DNA of 64,000 bases, from positions 1,054,001 to 1,118,000 of the forward strand of contig NZ_MVDI01000001.1 of assembly GCF_002939305.1 (NCBI RefSeq), given 5' to 3'. The stretch's first letter is position 1. The number at the start of each line of letters is the position of its first letter. This document shows, one piece after another, positions 44,862-54,354 of the stretch. Below the pieces are notes generated by a model. That model was not told the origin of the DNA. It searched no databases and saw nothing but the letters and a program-made list of their open reading frames with translations. This DNA is from Chroococcidiopsis sp. TS-821 (GTDB taxonomy: Bacteria; Cyanobacteriota; Cyanobacteriia; Cyanobacteriales; Chroococcidiopsidaceae). The position numbers were made by a program, and so were the translations under genes.

Positions 44862-45902
44862 ATGCGTCAGATATTAAAGTTACTCTTGCTGATAGTTGTG
44901 ACGCTTTCAATTTCTGCTTGCGATCGCACTTCCTCTCAACGCGCGATTTCTTCATCTTGCCAGACAATTCAGCACGCACTTGGTGAAACTCAAGTTTGCG
45001 ATCGCCCGCAACGAATTGTGGCGCTCAATCCTAAGATGTTAGACATCTTACTATCACTCGACGTGCAACCCGTTGGTTATGCGGAAGTGTTTCCGATTCA
45101 TCGCGGCGAGTTCGATCGCCCAAGCGAACAGATTCCTTATTTAGGATCGCGCATCACCCAACCAATCGCGAATCTTGGGGCGAGTAGTGAGCCATCTTTA
45201 GAAGGAATCGCGCGACTCAATCCTGACTTGATTTTGGGTGACAGCGGGCAAAACAAAGATGAATACACCCAACTTAGTCAAATTGCCCCGACTTTATTAT
45301 TTGAATATGTCGGACACGATAATTGGCAGGAACCACTAAGCGCGATCGCCAAGGCATTGGGGCGTAGCGATCGATCGCGAGCAGTCATTGAAACGCATCG
45401 TCAGCAGGTAGAAGCCACTCGTCAAGCGCTAGCGCCAATTGCCAAAGCATATCCAGAAGTCCTCATGCTCGCGTCAGAGCAACTGACACAATCGCTGGAA
45501 ATCGTAACCCCAGCAGATTTCTGTGGTGGTTTGCTCGAAGACTTAGGGTTTCAGCTTGTTTCGCTATCCGACGAACAGCCGACAAGCATCGTACAATCAA
45601 TTTCAGTAGAAATTTTACCACAACTTGATGCCAGTTTAATTTTTATACAGGGACATAATGTTACTGGCTTTAGTCAGATGGGAAGTGCCAAAAATTTAGA
45701 AGACAATCAACTGCAAAAGATTCAGCAAGCATGGCGCAGTCATACAATTGCGCAGTCTTTAGGCGCGAGTCAAGCAAACCGCGTTTACTTCATTCCAACT
45801 TATATTTGCCGAGCCATACCCTCGCCTACTGGGGCGCAGCTAGCACTCAAGCAACTACAAGCACAACTATCATCACTTTCGGCGCGAGTCAATCAACAGT
45901 GA
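44862..45902 (+). CDS. Iron-siderophore ABC transporter substrate-binding lipoprotein
   Basis: A 346-residue FecB/FhuD-type periplasmic binding protein. The signal peptide ends in a lipobox (LSISAC). The PBP motifs are PQRIVALNPKMLDILLSLDVQPVG, LEGIARLNPDLILGD and LTQSLEIV. It follows the TonB receptor by 78 bases and would receive the siderophore after outer-membrane transport. The FecC/FecD permeases and ATPase are not in the window, so it must use components encoded elsewhere. Confidence 0.93.
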   Translation: MRQILKLLLLIVVTLSISACDRTSSQRAISSSCQTIQHALGETQVCDRPQRIVALNPKMLDILLSLDVQPVGYAEVFPIHRGEFDRPSEQIPYLGSRITQPIANLGASSEPSLEGIARLNPDLILGDSGQNKDEYTQLSQIAPTLLFEYVGHDNWQEPLSAIAKALGRSDRSRAVIETHRQQVEATRQALAPIAKAYPEVLMLASEQLTQSLEIVTPADFCGGLLEDLGFQLVSLSDEQPTSIVQSISVEILPQLDASLIFIQGHNVTGFSQMGSAKNLEDNQLQKIQQAWRSHTIAQSLGASQANRVYFIPTYICRAIPSPTGAQLALKQLQAQLSSLSARVNQQ

Positions 45903-45983
45903 ATTAGTGTGTTGTCTTTCATGAATGCGATCGCCCAAATTCTGATTAAAATATGTGAAGAAAATTTCAGCAGGATAGATTGA

Positions 45984-46097
45984 ATGCGCGTCGCCATCGT
46001 CAAAGCGGGATTGGCTGTATTAGTAATAGCTGTAGATTTGGTAACACCAATAGCACTTATCCGAATCTCCAAAGAAAAACTTTGTTCTCGCAGGTAG
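45984..46097 (+). CDS. Possible 37-residue single-helix peptide or gene remnant
   Basis: ATG 45984 follows AGGAT and opens a 37-codon frame encoding a hydrophobic segment (AGLAVLVIAVDLVTPIALI) with a basic tail. It lies in the 327-base gap after the binding-protein gene, where a permease might once have been. Equally it may be chance. Nothing else was seen in this gap. Confidence 0.25.
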   Translation: MRVAIVKAGLAVLVIAVDLVTPIALIRISKEKLCSRR

Positions 46098-46229
46098 TTA
46101 CATAAAGTAAGACTATATCGATAGTATATAAGGCGCTACTTTTACAGAATGCCATGGACACAATAGCCATGAGTCCCCGACGTTCAATCGTTGGTAGTTA
46201 AACCACAGCAAACACAAAGGAACATATCA

Positions 46230-46679
46230 ATGCCAGATTGGTTAGAGCATAGCGTGCAAATTGAGGTAGAAGCGCCGATTGACCTCGTGTGGAGTTTGTG
46301 GTCTGATTTGGAGCAAATGCCTCGGTGGATGAAGTGGATTTCATCTGTGAAGGTTTTAGAAGATAATCCCGAACTCTCGCGGTGGAAACTCAATACTGGA
46401 GGATTAGAATTTACCTGGCTATCGCGAATCCTAAAAATTGTACCGCAGCAAATTATTCAATGGGAGTCGGTGGATGGATTACCTAATCGTGGCGCAATTC
46501 GCTTTTACGATCGCCACAATAGCAGTATTGTCAAACTTTCTGTCTCCTACGCGATTCCTGGAATTCTAGGTAGAATTATGGATAATCTATTCCTCGGTCG
46601 CGCGGTTGAATCAACGATCAAAGCAGATTTAGAACGCTTCCGCGATTATGCACTCCAAGCAAAAGCTGCACAAAAATAA
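46230..46679 (+). CDS. SRPBCC-fold (cyclase/dehydrase-like) protein
   Basis: A 149-residue protein with START/polyketide-cyclase fold features: HSVQIEVEAPIDLVWSLWSD at the N-terminus, MPRWMKWISSVKVLED and the amphipathic C-terminal helix AVESTIKADLERFRDYALQ. Start ATG 46230 has AAAGGA upstream. Probably binds a hydrophobic ligand (pigment, quinone or lipid). Function unknown. Confidence 0.85.
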   Translation: MPDWLEHSVQIEVEAPIDLVWSLWSDLEQMPRWMKWISSVKVLEDNPELSRWKLNTGGLEFTWLSRILKIVPQQIIQWESVDGLPNRGAIRFYDRHNSSIVKLSVSYAIPGILGRIMDNLFLGRAVESTIKADLERFRDYALQAKAAQK

Positions 46680-46757
46680 GCTATTTGCGCAGTTTGACTT
46701 GAGCGTGGTAACCTTTTTTACAAACTATACTTACTTGTTAACGCTGAAAATTGCTTG

Positions 46758-46988
46758 ATGAAGTTCCTACGAGGTTATCTGCATAGCCTTGTCAATCCTA
46801 AATTCATCCCAGTTGCTTTTAGGGTTGCAATTGTCGTTGGTTCGTTGCTGTTTGTCATCAATCACGGTGCGGCTGCTATCCAAGGGCAAATGACACGCGA
46901 TCGCTGGATTTCGGCAACTTTAACTTACTTAGTTCCCTACTTTGTTAATATTCACGGTCAGTATATCAGCAGTTCGAGAAGACTTTAA
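46758..46988 (+). CDS. nrtS: NrtS-family nitrate/nitrite transporter subunit
   Basis: A 76-residue protein with two transmembrane segments. The pattern FIPVAFRVAIVVGSLLFVIN then WISATLTYLVPYFVNIHG is that of NrtS, which in Synechococcus acts as a small (two-subunit) nitrate/nitrite transporter. Only one subunit gene is visible here. A ttg one codon before the chosen ATG is also open. Confidence 0.75.
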   Translation: MKFLRGYLHSLVNPKFIPVAFRVAIVVGSLLFVINHGAAAIQGQMTRDRWISATLTYLVPYFVNIHGQYISSSRRL

Positions 46989-47020
46989 TGCGCACGTGGC
47001 AAGTTAGCATTTTTCGTAAC

Positions 47021-47136
47021 AGAAGAGATGCTTAAGACATGGTAGAAGACCAATTCTATAACTCTAGCTTGCCTTTAACCTTGACCTCTGCCATAGCTAC
47101 AATGACCAATTACCGATTACCAATTATCAATTACCA
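47021..47136. repeat. Repeat family B element followed by a family A half-copy
   Basis: 47026-47093 holds AGATGCTTAAGACATGGTAG and TTTAACCTTGACCTCTG, the latter identical to 21121-21137. It is followed by ACCAATTACCGATTACCAATT of family A. Confidence 0.5.
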
Positions 47137-47370
47137 CGTTGGATCGCTAAACAAATGAATCGTTAACTCATCGCACCCTGGTGGAACTGCGGTAATACAA
47201 GCACAAATTGTGTCTCCATCGTCTAGTTCTACTTCACAAGCGTGACACGATCCCATCAAGCAGCCGGTTGGAATGATCGCCCCAGCGCGCTTGGCAACAT
47301 CTAATAACGGTTCGCCGACAGTTGCTGTCACCGTAACATCGTCTGGTAAAAAACGGATATTAATCGCCAT
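47131..47370 (-). CDS. 2Fe-2S ferredoxin
   Basis: A 79-residue plant-type-fold ferredoxin, shorter than photosynthetic PetF. Cluster cysteines: GCLMGSCHACEVE (C-x5-C-x2-C) and a C-terminal CACITAVPPGC. A likely electron carrier for a specific oxidoreductase. It follows cobQ by six bases on the same strand, so it may be co-transcribed. Confidence 0.87.
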   Translation of the reverse strand: MAINIRFLPDDVTVTATVGEPLLDVAKRAGAIIPTGCLMGSCHACEVELDDGDTICACITAVPPGCDELTIHLFSDPTW

Positions 47371-47376
47371 GATTGT

Positions 47377-48858
47377 TTAAGATGGCAAAATCTTTGCCAA
47401 ATCTAAGTTTGCCTCTACGATAGCAGCAAGCGTATTCAACATCGTTTCGCGCTGTTTGCGATAGTTAGAAACACCTGTCGGTAAAGATTTTAGCCCGCGT
47501 TGTTGCCGCAGGCGATTTAACCAAGCACGTCGCCACGCGCCATTGTCGAATATACCATGCAAGTACGTTCCCCAAACCGATTGATAATTATCAACTAAAC
47601 CTAAGCTTGGGTCGTCAAATAACGCTTGGTATGCATTAGGTGCTGTATTTGGAGTTTCGACAATCCGCGATCGCCCTTGGTGAATTTCGTAGCCTGCAAC
47701 AGGTAAGCCAACTTGCGGAAAATTTGACACAACTTGCCGTTGTCGCGCCACTTTTTGCCCTGTAATCACCGTTTGAATCGGCAATAAATTTAAACCCTTA
47801 AACCTCCCTGCTTCGCCTTCTACACCTTCAGGATCGGCAAGGAATTTGCCTAGCATTTGAAAGCCACCACAAATCCCCAACACTGTACCGCCGGCTGCTG
47901 CGTAGTTTTGAATTGCTTCTGCCATTCCAGTTCGCTGCAAGACTAATAAGTCGGCAATTGTCGTTTTTGAACCTGGAATAATCACCGCATCAGGATGTCC
48001 TAGTTCTTGCTTGGGACTAATATATTTTAGCGAAACACTCGGTTCGGCTTCTAACGGATCGAAATCGGTAAAGTTAGAAATTCGGGGTAAGCGAACAACG
48101 GCGATCTCTAGTTCTCCTTGATTGCTGTGTTTGCGTTCGAGTAAGTCTAGCGAATCTTCAGCCGGAAAAAGATCTTCAATCCAGGGAATCACGCCGAGTA
48201 CAGGAATTCCTGTACGTTCTTCTAACCATTGAATACCTGATTCTAAAAGCGATCGCTGTCCGCGAAACTTATTAATGACAACACCGCGAATTAGTGCTCT
48301 TTCTTCTGGTTCTAATAACTCTAAAGTGCCTACAACATGGGCAAAAGCACCTCCGCGATCGATATCAACAACCAGCAAGGTGGGCGCATTTAAATGCTTT
48401 GCCACGCGCATATTTGTCAAGTCGCGGTGCTTGAGGTTGATTTCTGCGGGGCTTCCCGCGCCTTCGCACACGAGCAAATCAAATTCAGCTGCTAGGTGTT
48501 GTAACGATTCGGTAATTGCTTGCCATCCTAAATCAAAATATTGTTCGTAATAATCAGCTGCGCTCACTTTGCCAACAGCTTTGCCTTTGAGGATAACTTG
48601 CGAAGTCATGTTACCTTGTGGCTTGAGCAGAATGGGATTCATGTCTACTGTTGGCGTAACTCCCGCCGCCCAAGCTTGCACGGCTTGTGCATAACCGATT
48701 TCGCCCCCACTCGTGGTGACATAGGAATTTAAAGCCATATTTTGCCCTTTAAAGGGCGCAACCCGCCAGCCGCGTCGCGCCAAAATGCGACAAATAGCTG
48801 CACTCAGGAGCGATTTTCCAGCGTGGGATGTGGTTCCTACCACCATAATTGCTTTCAT
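47377..48858 (-). CDS. cobQ: Cobyric acid synthase CobQ
   Basis: A 493-residue enzyme (start taken at MKAIMVVG; an ATG three codons upstream is in frame). The N-terminal dethiobiotin-synthetase-like P-loop is GTTSHAGKSLL with FKGQNMALNS. The C-terminal glutamine amidotransferase domain has the nucleophile Cys in LGICGGFQMLG and the His in GTYLHGIFDN. It amidates four carboxyl groups of adenosyl-cobyrinate a,c-diamide. It fits with the CbiMQO importer at 18-20 kb. Confidence 0.96.
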   Translation of the reverse strand: MKAIMVVGTTSHAGKSLLSAAICRILARRGWRVAPFKGQNMALNSYVTTSGGEIGYAQAVQAWAAGVTPTVDMNPILLKPQGNMTSQVILKGKAVGKVSAADYYEQYFDLGWQAITESLQHLAAEFDLLVCEGAGSPAEINLKHRDLTNMRVAKHLNAPTLLVVDIDRGGAFAHVVGTLELLEPEERALIRGVVINKFRGQRSLLESGIQWLEERTGIPVLGVIPWIEDLFPAEDSLDLLERKHSNQGELEIAVVRLPRISNFTDFDPLEAEPSVSLKYISPKQELGHPDAVIIPGSKTTIADLLVLQRTGMAEAIQNYAAAGGTVLGICGGFQMLGKFLADPEGVEGEAGRFKGLNLLPIQTVITGQKVARQRQVVSNFPQVGLPVAGYEIHQGRSRIVETPNTAPNAYQALFDDPSLGLVDNYQSVWGTYLHGIFDNGAWRRAWLNRLRQQRGLKSLPTGVSNYRKQRETMLNTLAAIVEANLDLAKILPS

Positions 48859-48984
48859 AGGGGGCATCTAGCGTGAGAAGTTAAAAAGTGAGGTATCAAG
48901 TTGGTTGTAGTTATAGCATCAAGTCTCATTTCATATTTTTCCCTTTTCCGACTCACTTTTAACTATTTGTAAAACAAGACGCAA

Positions 48985-49383
48985 TTAAAATGGTAGTCGC
49001 AGCCGGCGATTGAGCATATTAAACAGGCGATCGCGATATGTCGGATTCCAAGGTTCTTGAATTTGCTCGATCAACTGCCGACCTAATGGCGTTAAGCGAA
49101 AACTATCAGTGATTCCCTGTCCGTCAACTTCACGGCGCAGTACTCCAACTTGAATTAACCACATTAAAGCATTTTCTACGGCTAATTCCGATAGCGGACG
49201 CTTGGTGTAGCCTTTTTGAGTTCCACCTGTATCGGCGATCGCCGACGTCGAGACACTTTGATAGCACATTGTCTCAAACAGATGCCGTTGAAACGGCGAA
49301 CACACCAACGCGACTTTCGCGCGTTCAATTGTTTTTTTCGGATACAGAACTGTTTTAGAACTGTTCGATTCAGCGATTGACAT
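48985..49383 (-). CDS. Npun_F0494 family protein
   Basis: A 132-residue conserved cyanobacterial protein (KKTIERAKVALVCSPFQRHL near the N-terminus; SELAVENALMWLIQVGVLRREVDGQG; FRLTPLGRQLIEQ). The second half has the look of a winged-helix fold. Function unknown. It lies just upstream of cobQ but 127 bases away. Confidence 0.85.
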   Translation of the reverse strand: MSIAESNSSKTVLYPKKTIERAKVALVCSPFQRHLFETMCYQSVSTSAIADTGGTQKGYTKRPLSELAVENALMWLIQVGVLRREVDGQGITDSFRLTPLGRQLIEQIQEPWNPTYRDRLFNMLNRRLRLPF

Positions 49384-50331
49384 TTTGTTTACTACACCGA
49401 TTTGTTAGAAATACTGTTAACAATATTTTTTTATTGCTAGCTATCTATTTTAAACAGGAGTAGTTGTGATTCAACGCTGAAATTATCAAACTTGAGCGCA
49501 GGCGTGTGGATTTTACTGTAACAGTGCAGCAAACAAGATTATCTACGATATTGCAAAATAATCTTGACTTTGGCGATCGCTAAAAAGTTTCAGTAAAATT
49601 GCGCATGACAAGTAGTAGAAGTCTTTTTAAATTTGTGGTGTAGCTAAGTTCTGTAGACAATGCTACATAACTAGAGATTTTAGGGAATTATTAAGAGATA
49701 GTTAAAGCTGCATTAAACCAGAGTTTGTAAACATCAAATATCTTATATAGTTTCAGTTTATATTATCAAGATTATTGGAAATTTCAATGCATTACTCTCA
49801 AGGAGCAGCCAACATAGAAAAATGCGCGATCGTTATCGCTGGCTGTCCGAGATTTTGTATTTTCAGTAACTCTTTTATGGATACTGAAGCACGAAAATAT
49901 TTAAATAAAGAGATACTGCCTTCTACTTGGCAACAACCGATTACATTATTCTAACCGTTGCCTAGAAAACTTCACAAATTACAGCTTGCTTTCTGTGTAA
50001 TGACATAACTGAAAGCTTAAGGCGTAGAACTATGATACAAGCTAGATTTTCACTTCAGTACAATTAAGATTCATCGCACAGCTAAAGTAACTAAAAATTT
50101 TTAATACTCTTGTTATAAGTAGCCCAAGAATTGGGAAAACTGTTTTATGAGAGAACTTTAGCAGTCAAACCGATCGGAATGTTACATGTATTCCAGATAT
50201 TACTCAAACAAACGACTGTTGAGAAGAGTAGTTCAATTAAAGCAGGTGATATTAATGAGATATTTTACGACAAAATACAGCTAAATATTCTCGTCAATGC
50301 TTAGTGATTATAGAACTTATAGATGTAATTT
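49384..50331. other. Gene-poor AT-rich region of 948 bases
   Basis: The longest gap in the window. It has two short open frames: 49787-49954 (+, 55 codons, MHYSQGAANIEKCAIVIAG start, with AGGAGC inside rather than before it) and 50180-50305 (+, about 41 codons). Neither has a convincing ribosome-binding site or domain. The long leader may hold regulatory elements for the gene at 50332, but none could be defined. Confidence 0.4.
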
Positions 50332-51369
50332 ATGAAAACACATAAAATTCTGTCACTCGTAGGTGTATTCTTAGTTAGCTTGATAGTGGCTGTTAGCTGT
50401 ACCCCAACACAACAAGCTTCTAATTTTACAAATACTTCTGCAACGATCGCACCAGTTCAAATGGGGTATAGTGGTTGGCCTGGCTGGTATCCTTGGGCAG
50501 TTGCGAATGAGCAAAACTTATTTGCTAAGAATAACGTTCAAGTAGACCTTAGATGGTTTGACGGTTACTTAGATTCTATGAATGCAATGAATGCAGGTCA
50601 GTTAGATGCTAATTGTCAAACCTTAGACCAAACCATTAGTTCAGTCGCAAACGGCTCTGACCAAGTTGTTGTTTTGGTTAATGATAATTCAACGGGTAAC
50701 GATAAAGTCATCGTTCGTGAAGGAATTAATAGTGTTACCGATTTAAAAGGCAAAAAAGTTGCGGCAGAAGAAGGAACTGTAGATCATTTTCTCTTACTTT
50801 TAGGTTTGCGAAAAGCTGGCATGACTCAAGCAGATATTGAGTTCTTTCCTTTAGAAACTGGTGCCGCTGCTGCCGCGTTTGCAGCAGGTAGAGTTGATGC
50901 TGTAGCAGTGTATGCACCTTTTACAACTAAAGCTTTAGAGCGCCCTGGAAGTAAAGAGTTATATAGTTCTAAAGATTTTCCTGGGGCAATTCCAGACCAC
51001 TTAGTTGTTAGCAGAAAAATGATTAACGAGCGTCCGCAAGATGTACAAGCACTCGTTAATACCTGGTTTGACACCTTAGACTTTATGCAAGCAAATCAGG
51101 CTAAGTCGCTTGAAATTATGGCAAAAAAAGCTGGAGTTTCGGTTGCTGATTACAAAACTTATGAGGCAGGAACTACACTCTTTTCTATTGAACAAAACTT
51201 GCAAGCTTTTCAACCTCGAAATGAAATGCAATCTTTACATTATGCAGCAAAAGAAATCAAGGATTTTCTCTTAGAAGCTGGCTTAATTAAACGCGCTCCT
51301 GACTTAAATCGTATATTTGACGATCGCTTCGTTAAAGCTTATGCTGCTTCTCGCAAAGGTCAAGTGTAG
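50332..51369 (+). CDS. Orphan NitT/TauT-type substrate-binding lipoprotein
   Basis: A 345-residue periplasmic binding protein of the SsuA/NMT1 group. The signal peptide ends at the lipobox VAVSC. The mature protein begins with MGYSGWPGWYPWAVANEQNL, and motifs include LDANCQTLDQTISS, TDLKGKKVAAEEGTVDHFLL and AAFAAGRVDAVAVYAPF. Ligands in this family are taurine, sulfonates, nitrate, cyanate, riboflavin or thiamine precursors. No permease or ATPase gene follows; an intrinsic terminator closes the transcript after this single gene. Confidence 0.88.
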   Translation: MKTHKILSLVGVFLVSLIVAVSCTPTQQASNFTNTSATIAPVQMGYSGWPGWYPWAVANEQNLFAKNNVQVDLRWFDGYLDSMNAMNAGQLDANCQTLDQTISSVANGSDQVVVLVNDNSTGNDKVIVREGINSVTDLKGKKVAAEEGTVDHFLLLLGLRKAGMTQADIEFFPLETGAAAAAFAAGRVDAVAVYAPFTTKALERPGSKELYSSKDFPGAIPDHLVVSRKMINERPQDVQALVNTWFDTLDFMQANQAKSLEIMAKKAGVSVADYKTYEAGTTLFSIEQNLQAFQPRNEMQSLHYAAKEIKDFLLEAGLIKRAPDLNRIFDDRFVKAYAASRKGQV

Positions 51370-51419
51370 TTTTTTCTTGGACTTGCCGATCTTATTTAGT
51401 AAATAGTTATGACTGATAA

Positions 51420-51471
51420 ATGGCTTGCCTTAGGACTTTTGTAGCTTTTAAAGGTAAGCCATAATTTTTTT
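51420..51471 (+). terminator. Rho-independent terminator after the binding-protein gene
   Basis: ATGGCTTGCCTTA pairs with TAAAGGTAAGCCAT across a 16-base loop, and AATTTTTTT follows. This strong hairpin shows that the orphan binding protein is transcribed alone. Confidence 0.8.
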
Positions 51472-51659
51472 GAGAGTCCCAAACTGTTTTTGCAGCTTTT
51501 AGTAAGATACTTTGTACATTTGTGTAATAAAGTTTGCTGCATTAGGGTATTGATATAGCTGGAAAGAGTACAGAAGGCACTGCTTTTTGAGTGTAATTTA
51601 GATAACGAGCTTAGAAGTAATGCTCGTACACTAAGAAATAATTAAGGTTAAAAGATATT

Positions 51660-51893
51660 ATGTATCACTTTCCTGCATCTTTTATCAAATCTCAAACAAT
51701 AGCTCGATTACTTTGTAGAATAATTCCTGCGCATTGCCCGTTTGAACGCAACATTCAAATTGGTCAGATTCACTTACATATTCCACCATTGTGTAAACTT
51801 AATCCTTTATATAAGGAAATAGTAAATCTTCGGTTTTTATGCTTATCTTATCTAGCAGAAGAATGTGGTGAAGATATATCAAGTTATTGCTAG
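51660..51893 (+). CDS. Mo-dependent nitrogenase C-terminal domain family protein
   Basis: A 77-residue protein with RIIPAHCPFERNIQIG and HIPPLCKLNPLYKEIVNLRF then YLAEECGED, the family pattern named after the C-terminus of Mo-nitrogenase-related proteins. In cyanobacteria these small proteins occur singly, also in non-fixing strains, and their role is unknown. Three Cys and several His could bind metal. No nif genes are in the window. Confidence 0.8.
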   Translation: MYHFPASFIKSQTIARLLCRIIPAHCPFERNIQIGQIHLHIPPLCKLNPLYKEIVNLRFLCLSYLAEECGEDISSYC

Positions 51894-51932
51894 TATGCTA
51901 TGGCTTTGCGCTCAAACCTGAGTTATGACTAC

Positions 51933-52892
51933 TTAGCGAGACGTTTTTGCTAATTCCGCTTCTCTCCGTCTAGGAACTTCATACGTCATAAAGTCGTACG
52001 CCATTTGCGTATTAGGGAAAATAGCCTGTGCCTCTTGAAGTAAATCTTTCAATTCGATGGCATTTCCTGGGGCATAGCGAGGACTAAAATGCGTCATAAT
52101 TAACTGTTTGACTTGAGCTGCTAAAGCTACTTGTGCTGCCATTGTTGAGGTAGAGTGCAAGCGTTGAAAAGCAAGTTCTGCATCTTGATGTGAGAAGGTT
52201 GCTTCGTGAATGAGGACATCAGCATCTTGAGCTAGCTGTACTGCGCCATCGCAATAAATGGTATCTGTACAATAAGCAATTTTGCGTCCAATTTCTGGTA
52301 ATCCACATAGATCTGCACCGTGGATGGTGCGTCCGTCAAGTAGTGTCACAGTTTCCCCGCGTTTCAGTTGACCGTAAATTCTGCCAGGCGGAATTTCTAG
52401 GGCTTTCGCTTTTTCGACATCAAACCTGCCTGGACGATCTTTTTCAGCTACGCGGTAACCAAAGGTGGTAATTCGATGTTCTAAACGCTCGCACGTGACA
52501 GTAAATTCGTCATCTTCATAGACGACTCCAGGTTGCACTGTATGAACTTCGACGCTGTATGCTAAGTGGGTTGAAGAATACCGACTACACGCGCGTAAGT
52601 AGTCTTCTAATTTGGGTGGACCATAAATATCGACTCGTTTTGTGTTGCCAGCTAATCCACAAGTAGCTAACAGCCCCATTAATCCAAAGATATGATCCCC
52701 GTGTAAATGAGTAATAAAGATCCGGGAAAGCTGGCTGATTTTGAGGTCGCTGCGTAAAATTTGATGTTGCGTACCTTCGCCACAGTCGAACAACCACATT
52801 TCAGCTCTTTGCGGTAAACGAAGCGCCACGCTAGAAACATTACGCGATCGCGTGGGGACACCAGAACTTGTTCCTAAAAATGTAATTTGCAC
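51933..52892 (-). CDS. rnz: Ribonuclease Z
   Basis: A 319-residue metallo-beta-lactamase-fold tRNA 3'-endonuclease. It starts [14 protein letters not shown], with the zinc motif [11 protein letters not shown] near 60-70, the exosite region (about 140-180), DVLIHEATF and [11 protein letters not shown], and the distal His in [10 protein letters not shown]. It removes 3' trailers from tRNA precursors. Full length. Confidence 0.96.
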   Translation of the reverse strand: MQITFLGTSSGVPTRSRNVSSVALRLPQRAEMWLFDCGEGTQHQILRSDLKISQLSRIFITHLHGDHIFGLMGLLATCGLAGNTKRVDIYGPPKLEDYLRACSRYSSTHLAYSVEVHTVQPGVVYEDDEFTVTCERLEHRITTFGYRVAEKDRPGRFDVEKAKALEIPPGRIYGQLKRGETVTLLDGRTIHGADLCGLPEIGRKIAYCTDTIYCDGAVQLAQDADVLIHEATFSHQDAELAFQRLHSTSTMAAQVALAAQVKQLIMTHFSPRYAPGNAIELKDLLQEAQAIFPNTQMAYDFMTYEVPRRREAELAKTSR

Positions 52893-53079
52893 GAAAGCGG
52901 CAACCTATCTACAGAATTTTGCGACTTCTTTATCTATAGTGGCACGGCTAGCGCAGAAAACGCGTTTAGCGAGAGAATTACTGCAAAAAGCACTTAATTC
53001 GCTTATACTGATGTATTTGAAATTCGATCGTCAACAAACTTTATTTAATTGCCAGAACAAAAAATGTAAGGATGCCAGT

Positions 53080-54198
53080 ATGAAATTCAAACTTCTACGC
53101 TTATTATCGCTTCAAGGGCGCTTCTGGTGGTCAGCCTTATTTTGGCTCGCGTTCGTTGCTCCCGCAGCGGCGATGGAAATTCGCGTAGCAATTGAACGGG
53201 GTGTCGAGCAAATTAAAGTTGGTAGTTCGACAACGGCGACGATCCGCGATTATACCAGTGGCAAAGCTTTGGGGCAACTTGCGGCAATGAATGCCTTTTA
53301 TGCACAACCCGATCCAGCTGGCGTTGCCTTAGCGCAGGTACAATCTTCGGCAATGTGGGTTGAGCCGAGTGGGAATGGCTATGTGTTCATTGGCGATCGC
53401 TGGTATCGCGGTAGAACGCTACTATTGCCCGCACAACAAGGCGTGACTGCGGTCAACTACGTCGATTTAGAACAGTATCTCTACAGCGTTCTTGGCGGCG
53501 AGATGAATGGTAATTGGCATCAAGAAGCTTTAAAAGCCCAAGCCGTTGCAGCGCGTACGTATGCGGTTTACAAGCGAGAAAACGAAAGCAACGGTGTTTA
53601 TGATGTCCTCAATACGCAAGCCTCACAAGTTTACAAGGGTATTGCTAGCGAATCACCAGGTACTCATGCTGCAGTTAATGCCACTACAGGGCAAATTCTT
53701 ACTTACAACAACAAACCAATTCTGGCGGCGTTTCATGCGTGTTCGGGCGGACATACCGAAAATGTGGAAGATGTGTGGTCGCAGCCCTTACCATACTTAC
53801 GGGGAGTTGCTGGCTACGATGATAACGTGACTGCCTGTCAGTGGGTGAAGACAGTTACTGGAGAAGAACTTAACCAAAAAATTACTGGAATTGGCACGGT
53901 ACAAGCTTTAACGCCCGTTTTGAGTCCTTATGGCAGTGTCAAAAGCATGAAGTTTATTGGCGATCGCGGTACGCGCGAACTGCGAGGAGATGCTCTACGC
54001 ACAGCACTCGGTTTGAGAAGTACGCGCTTTACAATTACAGCCGAACCTTTAGGTTTGCGCTTTGATGGTCGTGGCTGGGGTCATGGCTTAGGTATGAGCC
54101 AATGGGGAGCATATAATTTAGCACAACAGGGAGTGAAGTACCAGCAAATTTTATCGCACTACTATCGCGGTGCTAGTCTAGCTCAACTCAAACGTTAG
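53080..54198 (+). CDS. SpoIID/LytB-domain amidase enhancer-like protein
   Basis: A 372-residue exported protein. The start is ATG 53080, with AAGGA seven bases upstream and a clear signal peptide ending at APAAAM; the longer frame begins inside rnz on the other strand. The SpoIID core is VNYVDLEQYLYSVLGGEMNGNWHQEALKAQAVAARTYA, then FHACSGGHTENVEDVW and a C-terminal GRGWGHGLGMSQWGA. SpoIID relatives cleave glycan strands from which stem peptides have been removed; in cyanobacteria they are linked to cell-wall remodelling. Confidence 0.92.
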   Translation: MKFKLLRLLSLQGRFWWSALFWLAFVAPAAAMEIRVAIERGVEQIKVGSSTTATIRDYTSGKALGQLAAMNAFYAQPDPAGVALAQVQSSAMWVEPSGNGYVFIGDRWYRGRTLLLPAQQGVTAVNYVDLEQYLYSVLGGEMNGNWHQEALKAQAVAARTYAVYKRENESNGVYDVLNTQASQVYKGIASESPGTHAAVNATTGQILTYNNKPILAAFHACSGGHTENVEDVWSQPLPYLRGVAGYDDNVTACQWVKTVTGEELNQKITGIGTVQALTPVLSPYGSVKSMKFIGDRGTRELRGDALRTALGLRSTRFTITAEPLGLRFDGRGWGHGLGMSQWGAYNLAQQGVKYQQILSHYYRGASLAQLKR

Positions 54199-54314
54199 CC
54201 TGAAATCTGGTCGTGTTTTGAGGAATATTGTGATGTGGTAAGCGCGATCGCAATTGAATTGAGGAATAAGGCGATCGCGCAAACCATTCAGCATTGGTTC
54301 AGCATACTCAAGCT

Positions 54315-54340
54315 AGTTAAGAAACTCTTAACTTTTTATT
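54315..54340 (+). terminator. Probable terminator after the SpoIID gene
   Basis: The perfect stem AGTTAAGA/TCTTAACT with a three-base loop is followed by TTTTATT. It is AT-rich but well placed between the convergent SpoIID and holB genes. Confidence 0.5.
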
Positions 54341-54354
54341 CTCATCCTTGTCTA

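Noticed and set aside
49787-49954. 55-codon ORF in the gene-poor region
   Set aside because: The purine-rich AGGAGC lies after its start, not before, and there is no domain or paralogue; kept only as a note in the region entry.
51660-51893. Evidence for nitrogen fixation from the Mo-nitrogenase C-terminal protein
   Set aside because: The family name comes from a domain resemblance; no nif genes are present and the family occurs in non-fixing strains.
52852-53079. 76-codon N-terminal extension of the SpoIID protein
   Set aside because: It starts inside rnz on the other strand and precedes a clean signal peptide and RBS at 53080, so it is not part of the protein.
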